Assembly: GCA_028538565.1 (NCBI GenBank)
Contig: JAPQWN010000005.1
Location: forward strand, 39,025,339-39,089,338
Direction of reading: 5' to 3'
From: Umbellularia californica
Taxonomy: Eukaryota > Streptophyta > Magnoliopsida > Laurales > Lauraceae
Length of the DNA stretch: 64,000 nt
This document shows, in pieces, positions 55,344 through 64,000 of this stretch; within the stretch, counting starts at the first letter, position 1; every line of letters starts with the position of its first letter. Under the pieces are notes generated by a model. That model saw only the letters and a list, made by a program, of their open reading frames with translations, made no database searches and had not been told where the DNA came from. The position numbers were made by a program, and so were the translations under genes.

Positions 55344-57839
55344 TGATGGACCCGAAAGGAATCTTCCGTCCTCTCCCTCCGCACCCCGGGGGCTGACCTG
55401 GGTCTCGGCGGAGGAGGGAAAATCTCGGGCATCAACATTTTTGTACGGGTATGCCAGATTTACTTTCTACTTGGAATTTGGAATGGTGATAATCCGGAGA
55501 TTCACCTTCGCAAGTGGAAAGGAAATCAATCCTTTTTTCTAACTTTTCAAATTGCATAAATATTAAGAAAAGAGACAAGTATTTAGAATGCCGTAAGAGG
55601 CGTTTTTGTTTGTTTGCCATGAAAGGCGATTTTGCCGTGAAAGGCGTTTTTACAAAACTCATCAAATATGAAAGACAAGAATTGCGATTTCTTTTTGTCT
55701 CTTTAAGAAATACAAACTACAATAGAAAAGGAAGAAAAGGGATCTAACTTCTCAGGAGATTGTGGGGACACGTTGAGATCGACGGTCGCAAGTCATGTAT
55801 GGGCTTCGCCATCGTCCTTCAAATGAGAACATGTGATTCTTTGATTCTTTGGCTTGTCTCCTAACCTCAGTTTTTTAAAGGACAAGGACCAAGAGAAGGT
55901 CCTATATCCAATGAAAAACCAAGTAAAAGGGCTGAAAAGCCGCGTTTAGGCCATGTTGGAGAAGGAGGTGACCTTGGGGGGGTGGCCCCCCAAGGGAGGT
56001 TGATCACCTTGTGGTGCTTCCGGGAGCAAAGTAGCAGGACTTCGTCTCTCTCTTGGATTTTCTGGTTTTTCAGAGCTTGCACTTAGGATCTCTTTTCTCT
56101 TTTTTTTCCTTCTTGGAATGGACCTCCTTTTATAGGCTTTTGGTAGCCATGAGGTGTCCATTGGCATTGATGGCCATGATGAAGGAATTGATGAGGAGTT
56201 ACAAGTTGATTTTGTAACTCCTTTTTCAAGGCTTGTGATTGGCCGATGAAGGTAGTGGGCATTTAATCACCTTTATGCTTCATGATGATGGGAGTTTCAT
56301 GGGTTTAATGCCATGATTGCTTGGATTTGTAACTCCCAAATGCTTGGTTCTGATTGGGCCGTCCAAAATAATGAGTTAATGACTGCTTTAATGGGTCAAT
56401 TAACGACATTAAGTGGTTGCCAAGGCATGTGAAGAGTTGCGGGCCGCGCTGTGCCTTTTGAGATTCTTCTTGCGATCATCACAGGTGGATCCACACATTG
56501 TTTGATGTCGGATTGCGATGCAATTTCAAACATTGATTGACGTTGGTGGGCCGGTGACATCTGTCTTGTCGATTTCACGATCGGTCGGACAGAAAGTGCA
56601 CTTTCTTGGTCAGCCGGTTGGCGATCTTGAGGCGATCGGTGATGATTTCATGCTTTTGACGGCAAATCCGAGATGTCGACGAAGATCAGTGGTTTTGAAG
56701 CACTAAACATTGGATTTTTAGAAAATCACAGAGGCCAGAACACCCGAAACGCAAAAAGAATCGAAAACGGACACTTCGGCGCAAAATCCGGTAACCCGGA
56801 TTTCCAAGGTCGCCGGCGACCATGGGGCTTCGGCCCGTTTGGTCGCCGAGAGTCGTTTTCGGCCGTTTTTTCGTCTTTTTCTTCCCTTTTTTCTTCTGTA
56901 TTTTTCTTGACATTTTTCCTCAATTATTGACTTGATTTTCTTGAAGAAATCTTGACGAGAACCCTCGCGAAATCGGAGCACAAAGTTTCCTATTTTTCAG
57001 GAAAGGCGAAGACTTTGTAGCCGATTTTTCGTCAAGCGTCGAAACTAGGTCGAACGATGTCGGAATGACCTGAAAATTGAGGTGAAGCTTCTTGAGCAGT
57101 GGATAGGACCAACCATGGGCTTTTATTTGAGTTTTGAAGCCGTTTGGGGTCCCATCGATGCTTCACTTGATTTTGCTGCGGGGAAAATGTCGAGCTTTGA
57201 TATGTGGTCAAACGATGTTCGATTGACCTGAAATTTGACGAGGAGCCTATTGGAGTCATTTTGAGACGTTCCATGGGCTCCGTTTTGGATGTCATGGTCC
57301 CGGGTTGCTCCGCCGCCGGTAGGCTTGATTTTCTCTCGAAGCATCGAAACCTGGTCAAACGTTGTCGGAATGACCTGAAATTTGACGTGCAGCCTTTTGG
57401 AAGCATGTTGAAGCCACTCATGTATTTTGTTTGATGAGTGATGGCTTCGGTGGTTGCTGCTGCCGGGAGGCTTGATTTTGCTGGTCGAGCATTGATGGAG
57501 GGTCAAACATTGTCGGTTTGACTTGAAATTTGGCATGGTGCCTTTTGGAGACATTCTGGAGTCATCCGTAGGCTTTGATCAAAGTTTTGGTGTCTTTGAT
57601 GATGTCGCCGCCGGGAGCACTTGTTTAGCTGTCGAAGCAGTGAAGTTGGGCCAAACGCTGTCGGAATGGCCCGAAACCTCAGGTGTACCCCCCTTTTAGC
57701 TGTCTTAAAGGATCTCTCAGGTTCTGTCTGATTCTGACAAAACCTGATGCTTGAAGTAGCCTTGGCTTTTTTTAGCAGGATGCAGCTTCAGGAGGCTTCT
57801 TGATGTTGAGGAGACATATTGACTTTTTTGGTGTCAACA
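55344..57839 (-). repeat. 5' LTR of E2 (2496 bp)
   Basis: On the minus strand it starts TGTTGACACC at 57839 and ends CATCA at 55344. The TATA box is at 56128-56134. The GC array is short (one GGTCGCCGGCGACC unit near 56810). Directly outside at 57840-57844 is the AAGCA duplication. Confidence 0.92.
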
Positions 57840-57844
57840 AAGCA

Positions 57845-58984
57845 CTTTACAGAAAATCCTTCAACGGAGTACTCCTATGCTGCTTATCACAACAAGAGGC
57901 TGAGGAAACTCTCAAAGAAGTACAAGCTGGTCTTTGTGGAGCCCATCAGGCTGGCCCTAAACTCTACAACCAGATAAAAAGGCTAGGTTATTATTGGCCT
58001 ACCATGGTAGCTGATGCAATGCAATTTGCCAAGCGCTGCCAAAAATGCCAGATTCACGGAGATTATGTCCACATGCCTCCAGAATGGCTACATCCAACAG
58101 CAATCTCATGGCCTTTCGAAGCTTGGGGAATGGACATCATAGGTCCTATTTCTCCCCCATCAAGCAAAGGTCATCGCTTCATCTTCGCCGCTACGGATTA
58201 TTTCTTCAAGTGGTCAGAAGCATTTGCGCTCAGCGAAATGAAGACTTCATCAGTCCTTCAGTTCTTGCGCACCAACATTATTTGTCGCTTCGGCATACCT
58301 AAAAGATTCGTCCATGATAACGGACCACAATTCCGGGATCACAGATTCTATAGGTTCTGCGACAAGTACAAAATCCAAAGTTGTCCTTCGACTCCATATA
58401 ATCCAGCACTGAACGGACTAGCAGAAGCCTTCAACAAGACACTCTGCAAAATTCTCAAGAAAATGGTCTCTAGTCACAAAAGAGACTGGGGCGACAAACT
58501 ACTAGAAGCTTTGTGGGCCTATCGAACCACCGTTCGAGGACTAACCCATAGCACACCATTCTCTTTGGTCTATGGATGCGAAGCTGTTGTCCCTTTAGAA
58601 GTACAAATTCCTTCCTTAAGGGTAGCTTTGTAAAATGACATGACGCAAGAAAGCAATGTCAAATTGAGACTCCAAGAGCTGGATAATCTCGATGAAAGAC
58701 GACTCGAAGCTTTACAAAGCATTGAGTTGTACCAAGCACGCATGGCAGGATCTTTCGACAAAAAGGTCAGGCAACGCGCCTATAAAAAGGGTGACTTGGT
58801 TCTTGCAGTAAAAAGACCCATAGTCTTTGCCCACAAATCCAAAGGCAAATTCGAACCAAAATGGGAGGGACCCTTCGTCATCGACAAAGTTTTCTCCAAC
58901 GGTGCATACGCTCTTCTAAACATGGAAGGAGACAGATGTATGCTACCCATCAACAACAAGTTCTTGAAGCGGTACTACCCTTGA
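57845..58984 (+). pseudogene. H1 integrase, resumed after E2
   Basis: The frame broken at 11366 resumes with LYRKSFNGVLLCCLSQQEAEETL. It has the zinc-finger residues (GLCGAHQ and CQKC), MDIIGP, HDNGPQF, NGLAEAF and a C-terminal W-E-G-P-F module. There is one stop, TAA at 58631-58633, where E3 has CAA. The protein ends FLKRYYP as in E2 and E3. Confidence 0.92.
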
Positions 58985-60336
58985 AGACTTCCTCAAGCGG
59001 GTCAGAGCAATATCTACACGGCTAAAGCGTATTTCCAAGGTACTTGCTCGTCAAACTCACCCCTTTTGAAATTTCATCTTTATGTTGAAATTTCCAAAAA
59101 AAAAAAACAATCTCTCAAAACAATGCTTACTTTCATCATTTCATTGTTCAAAAAAAAAAATCATCAAATCGGGACTTAGGAATTTTCACCCTAGACTGCC
59201 TCGGCTTTTACAACCAAAATGGTTGTAAGTCAAAATTTATGACCTTCGCATCTTTGAACAAAACTTTGGTTTTTAAAAAACTGCGGGGAAGCGACATTCA
59301 GTCAATACTCGCAAAACCCAAAAAAAAAAAAACCGGAAGGATGCGAACCCCATTCGATACTTCCAAAAACCCAAAATCGCAAGGAAGCAAACCCCATTCG
59401 ATACTTGCAAATTTCAAAAATCGTGGAGAAGCAACAAACCAATTGATATCCACAACCCAAATTTCAAAAATCTTGGACATGCAACATACCAGTTGCTATC
59501 CACAACCCAAATTTCAAATGGTTCGAGAAAACCTCAAATTTCAAAAATCGCGGAGAAACGACATCAAGTCAGTACCCGCAAAACCAAAAGTTTTGGGAAA
59601 AGTAGGGAAGCGATGCTTAGTCGATATTTGCACCCCAATTCGCGAGGAAGTGACATTCCATCGATACTCGCAAAACCTAACCCGCGAGGAAGTGACATTC
59701 CATCAATACTCGCAAAACAGAATGAGCAAGGAAGCGACATTCCATCGATACTTGCAAGACCATTCAGCGGGGAGGCGACATTTAGTCGATACCTGCATTT
59801 TGAAAACCAAAACTCGGCTATAAACGCCAAAATCCGGCTATAAATGCCAAAATTCGGCTATAAATGCCAAAAACAAAAAAAAAATTCGGCTATAAATGCC
59901 CAAAATCGGCTTTCATGCCAATAAAACAAAACTTGGTTTTCAAAAAACTCAGCTATAAACGCCAAAATTTGGCTATAAATGCCAAAACTCGGCTATAAAC
60001 GCCAAATCCGGCTATAAATGCCAAAATTCGGCTATAAATGCCAAAAACAAAATTTTTCGGCTATAAACGCCAAAATCGGCTTTCATGCCATCTCAAAATC
60101 GGCTCTCATGCCATAAACAAAATTTTTGGCTCTCATGCCATCTCAAAATTCGGCTATAAACGCCAAAATTCGGCTATAAATTCCAAAACAAAACAAAAAA
60201 AATCGGCTATAAACGCCAAAATCTGGCTATAAATGCCAAAATTCGGCTACAAATGCCAAGACAAACGAAACAAAATTCGACTTCTATGCCATTCTAAAAT
60301 TCGGCTTTCACGCCATCCAAAAATTTTGGCTCCCAT
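58985..60336. other. H1 3' region with tandem arrays
   Basis: No gene. 59280-59800 holds the CGACATTCCATCGATACTTG array and 59812-60330 the CGGCTATAAATGCC array. It is cut by E4 at 60336; the bases CCCAT at 60332-60336 are the expected left target duplication, whose partner is outside the window. Confidence 0.8.
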
Positions 60337-62625
60337 TGATCAACCCGAAAAAAAGGGGGAATCTTCCGTCCTCTCCCTGACCTGGGTCTCGGCGGAGGAG
60401 GGAAGATCTCGGGCATCAACATTTTTGTACGGGTATGCCAGATTTACTTTCTACTTGGAATTTGGAATAGTGATAATCCGAAGATTCACCTTCACAAGTG
60501 GAAAGGAAATCAATCCTTTTTTCTAACTTTTCAAATTGCATAAATATTAAGAAAAGAGACAAGTTTTTGGAACGCCGTAAGAGGCGTTTTTGTTTGTTTT
60601 CCCGTGAAAGGCGATTTTGCCATGAAAGGAGTTTTTACAAAACTCATCAAATATGAAAGACAAGAATTGCGATTTCTTTTTGTCTCTTTAAGAAATACAA
60701 ACTACAATAGAAAAGGAAGAAAAGGGATCTAACTTCTCAGGAGATTGTGGGGACACGTTGAGATCGACGGTCGCAAGTCATGTATGGGCTTCGCCATCGT
60801 CCTTCAAATGAGAACATGTGATGCTTTGATTCTTTGGCTTGGCTCCTAACCTCAGTTTTTTAAAGGACAAGGACCAAGAGAATGTCCTATATCCAATGAA
60901 AAACCAAGTAAACGGGCTGAAAAGCCGCGTTTAGGCCATGTTGGAGAAGGAGGTGACCTTGGGGGGGTGGCCCCCCAAGGGACGTTGATCACCTTGTGGT
61001 GCTTCCGGGAGCAAAGTAGCAGGACTTCGTCTCTCTCTTGGATTTTCTGGTTTTTCAGGGCTTGCACTTAGGATCTCTTTTCTCTTTTTTTTTTCTTCTT
61101 AATGATGATGGGAGTTTCATGGGTTTAATGCCATGATTGCTTGGATTTGTAACTCCCAAATGCTTGGTTCTGATTGGGCCGTCCAAAATAATGAGTTAAT
61201 GACTGCTTTAATGGGTCAATTAACGTCATTAAGTGGTTACCAAGGCATGTGAAGAGTCGCGGACCGTGCTGCGCCTTTTGAGATTCTTCTTGCGATTATC
61301 ACGGGTGGATCCACGCATTATTTGATGTCGGATTGCGATGCAATTTCAGACATTGATTGATGTTGGCTGGCCGGTGACATCTGTCTTGTCGATTTCACGA
61401 TCGGTCGGACAGAAAGTGCACTTTCTTGGTCAGCCGGTTGGCGATCTTGAGGCAATCGGTGATGATTTCATGCTTTTGACGGCGGATCCGAGATGTCGAC
61501 GAAGATCGGTGGTTTTGAAGCACCAAACATTGGATTTTCAGAAAATCACAGAGGCCAGAACACCTGAAACGCGAAAAGAATCGAAAACGGACATTTCGGC
61601 ACAAAATCCGGCGACCCGGATTTCCAGGGTCGCCGGGCGTCGTTTCGGCCGTTTTTTCATCTTTTTCGTCCCTTTTTTCTTCTGTATTTTTCTTGACATT
61701 TTTCCTCAATTATTGACTTGATTTTCTTGAAGAAATCTTGACGAGAACCTTCGCGAAATCGGAGCACAAAGTTTCCTATTTTTTGGGAAAGCCGAAGACT
61801 TTATAGCCGATTTTCCGTCAAGCGTCGAAACTAGGTCAAACGATGTCGGAATGACCTGAAAATTGAGGTGAAGCTTCTTGAGCAGTGGATAGGACCAACC
61901 ATGGGCTTTTATTTGAGTTTTGAAGCCGTTTGGGGTCCCATCGATGCTTCACTTGATTTTGCTGCGGGGAAAATGCCGAGCTTTGATATGTGGTCAAACG
62001 ATGTCCGATTGACCTGAAATTTGACGGGGAGCCTATTGGAGTCATTTTGAGACGTTCCATGGGCTCCGTTTTGGATGTCATGGTCCCGGGTTGCTCCGCC
62101 GCCGGTAGGCTTGATTTTCTCTCGGAGCATCGAAACCTGGTCAAACGTTGTCGGAATGACCTGAAATTCGACATGCAGCCTTTTGGAAGCATGTTGAAGC
62201 CACTCATGTACTTTGTTTGATGAGTGATGGCTTCAGTGGTTGCCGCCGCCGGGAGGCTTGATTTTGCTACTCGAGCATTGATGGAGGGTCAAACGTTGTC
62301 GGTTTGACTTGAAATTTGGCATGGGGCCCTTTGGAGACGTTCTGGAGTCATCCGTAGGCTTTGATCAAAGTTTTGGTATCTTTGATGATGTTGCCACCGG
62401 GAGCGCCTGTTTAGCTGTTGGAGCGGTGAAGTTGGGCCAAACGTTATCGGAATGACCCGAAACCTCAGGTGTACCCCTCTTTTAGCTGTCTTGAAGGATC
62501 TCTCAGTTTCTGTCTGATTCTGACAAAATCTGATGCTTGAAGTAGCCTTGCCTATTTTTAGCAGGATGCAGCTTCAGGAGGCTTCTTGATGTTGAGGAGA
62601 CATATTGACTTTTTTGGTGTCAACA
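60337..62625 (-). repeat. 3' LTR of E4 (2289 bp, deleted core promoter)
   Basis: On the minus strand it starts TGTTGACACC at 62625 and ends near TTGATCA at 60337. Compared with E2 it has lost about 170 bp at about 61099, between CTTCTT and AATGATGATGGG. The lost part contains the TATA box and the GGAGTTACAA inverted repeat. The GC array is reduced to a remnant. The last 60 bp also differ by a deletion of the CCGCACCCCGGGGGCTGA segment. Confidence 0.9.
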
Positions 62626-62637
62626 AATGCCCCCTCG
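62626..62637 (-). other. Polypurine tract of E4
   Basis: CGAGGGGGCATT on the minus strand beside the 3' LTR; shows E4 lies to the right on the minus strand. Confidence 0.85.
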
Positions 62638-63580
62638 AGGTACAGCGACGAGTAGCTTTTTGGAGTCGATGTGCTTCGAAGAGAAACTTGGAGGAGAGAT
62701 TCCAACTTGACCAAGAGTCTTGAGCTTTTTTTTTTTTTTTTTTTTTTTGAATAGCCTTCTGAGTTTCCGGGGGAATTTTATGGTAGTGAGAGGGATCACG
62801 TACCATCTCAAGGCAAAGTTTTGAAAATGACATGGGGTATTTGGATTTTGGGTTTTGGATTTTGGTTTTTGACCTTGTGACCTAACAAGCTGTATGTGGC
62901 AGGTTAGGGGGTCGGGGTTTGATTTTGATTTTGACCTTGTGACCCAACAAGCTGTATGTGGCAGGTTGTGGGGTCAGATTTGATTTGTAGGTTTTGGATT
63001 TTGATTTTGGTTTTGGTCTTGTGACCTAACAAGCTGTATGTGGCGAGCTAGGGGACCGGAATTTGGTTTTGTGAAATGTCAATTTCAAGATTTTGGCTTA
63101 ATTTGGTTCATGAGGTTGGATGGTTTAGTTTTTTGGAAACTCATGGGACTTTCTTTTTTCTTTTTTTTTGAATGATCCCATCAACTCAAAAGAGGCATGG
63201 GACTCTTTTTTTTTTTTTTTTTTTTTGCTCTTTTCTTTCTTTTTTTTTTTTTTTTGTTGCTCTTGGTAAGAGGAATATTTTGACTAAAAGCCACTTTTAG
63301 TGCCTAGGTGGTCAAACCTGGCTCATATGGGCTAACCCATGGGACCTTAGGCTTTGGAGATGGCCTATATCTCATATGGTGTCGTATTTGTAAAGAATAT
63401 CTAAAAATATTTCTTTTGTGTAGAGAATATCTAAAAATATCTTTACTTTGAGAGAATTTCTCAAGTTTTCTTTTTGTGGAAAGATTCTCTCAAAATATCT
63501 TTCTATTTGGGAAAGTAGCTAAATTTTAGCACTTACCTCCTTTCTTTTCTCCTTGTTTCCTCTTTTGGCTTGCTCTCTTC
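62638..63580. other. Upstream region of the E4 antisense gene
   Basis: No gene. It has the same blocks as E1 and E2: T runs at 62728-62748 and 63206-63256, three copies of the GCTGTATGTGGC unit (about 62860-63050) and the AGATATTCTC repeats (about 63385-63520). Confidence 0.7.
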
Positions 63581-63588
63581 TATAAAAG
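63581..63588 (+). promoter_or_regulatory. TATA box of the E4 antisense gene
   Basis: TATAAAAG, 126 bp before the ATG at 63715. Confidence 0.7.
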
Positions 63589-63714
63589 CAAGGAGGGTTG
63601 ATGCTTTTGCTCCATTGCTTTCTTTTTGCAAGAAATCTTCAAGAGTGCTCTCCAAGATAAGAAGTGCTTTATCTTCTTCAAGGATCTCCAAGCTTTTCTT
63701 CTTCTTCTCCATCA

Positions 63715-63724
63715 ATGGCTTCAA
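63715..63724 (+). CDS. E4 antisense PMD-like gene, first coding exon (gene runs out of window)
   Basis: ATGGCTTCAA followed by GTAAGT, identical to the other copies. The rest to 64000 is the pyrimidine-rich start of intron 1. Confidence 0.68.
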
Positions 63725-64000
63725 GTAAGTTTTCTTCCTCAAGAATCTCCATTGTAGAAGTAGCTTCTTCATTTTTTCTCTTCTTTTTCTTTTCTTTTCT
63801 TTCTTCTTCTCTTTTTTTTTCTTTTCTTTTCTTGTCATGCACGTTTTTTCTTCCCTTTTTTTTTTTCGTGCTTCTCTTTTTTCTTTCCCCCCCTTTTTTT
63901 TTCTTTTTTTTTTCTTTTCACGATTTTCTCTTTTTTTTTTCGTGAACTCTTTTTTTTTTCTTTCTTTCTGTTTTTTTTTTCATGCTGATCCTTTTTTTTT

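Larger units (their letters stand above)
11367..57839 (-). mobile_element. E2: full-length Tat-like LTR retrotransposon carrying a nested E3
   Basis: The element lies on the minus strand. The 5' LTR is 55344-57839, the primer-binding site 55323-55340, gag-pol 53613-44584, the 3' repeat region 44583-42938, and the antisense PMD gene runs on the plus strand from 15003 to 42937. The polypurine tract is 13935-13946 and the 3' LTR 11367-13934. A 5-bp duplication (AAGCA) flanks it. E3 (16265-40040, 23.8 kb) sits in its PMD gene, so E2 itself is about 22.7 kb. Its reading frames are broken in many places. Confidence 0.93.

Noticed and set aside
1..64000. A defence system, biosynthetic cluster or viral insertion
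   Set aside because: All coding sequence is accounted for by five copies of one LTR-retrotransposon family; no envelope, movement protein or other foreign gene is visible.

Overview
The window is plant nuclear repeat DNA. I see no host gene, tRNA or rRNA. Almost every base can be assigned to five copies of one Ty3/Gypsy LTR-retrotransposon family inserted into each other. The family looks like the Tat (Ogre/Retand-like) clade: long LTRs (about 2.3-2.7 kb), 5-bp target duplications, a gag-pol with a second RNase H domain between the usual RNase H and the integrase, no chromodomain, and an extra gene on the opposite strand between pol and the 3' LTR. That extra gene encodes a plant mobile domain (PMD)-like protein. 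The species cannot be read from the sequence.

Layout (my labels). H1 is the oldest copy: a plus-strand gag-pol at 6274-11366 that resumes at 57845-58984, followed by its 3' region to 60336. E1 (plus strand, 1-6273) is the 3' end of a copy inserted in the gag part of H1: antisense PMD gene, 3' region, polypurine tract, 3' LTR. E2 (minus strand, 11367-57839) is a whole element inserted in the integrase region of H1; the 5-bp duplication AAGCA sits at 11362-11366 and 57840-57844. E3 (plus strand, 16265-40040) is a whole element inserted in the PMD gene of E2, with duplication AGCGA at 16260-16264 and 40041-40045. E4 (minus strand, 60337-64000) is the 3' end of another copy inserted in the 3' region of H1. 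The order of insertion is therefore H1, then E1, E2 and E4, then E3 into E2. LTR divergence agrees: about 2% by eye over the first 310 bp for E2, and about 0.3% for E3.

Element plan, 5' to 3' on its own strand: LTR; primer-binding site two or three bases after the LTR; a leader of about 1.8 kb with tandem repeats; gag; a long acidic linker; protease; reverse transcriptase; RNase H that lacks its first catalytic Asp; archaeal-type RNase H; integrase; a 3' region of short tandem repeats; the PMD gene in antisense; a polypurine tract; LTR. The PMD gene has its own TATA box about 120 bp before its ATG, a 10-nt first coding exon, an intron of 0.86-1.09 kb and further small introns. These splice in frame in the copies where they can be followed. 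The sense and antisense genes converge on the tandem-repeat region.

Coding state: H1 keeps one frame but has five nonsense codons, all explainable as C-to-T changes. E2 is heavily decayed. E3 is young and its PMD exons are open, but its gag has a stop and two 1-nt deletions, and its integrase zinc finger is partly deleted. E1 has one nonsense codon in the part of its PMD gene that is visible.
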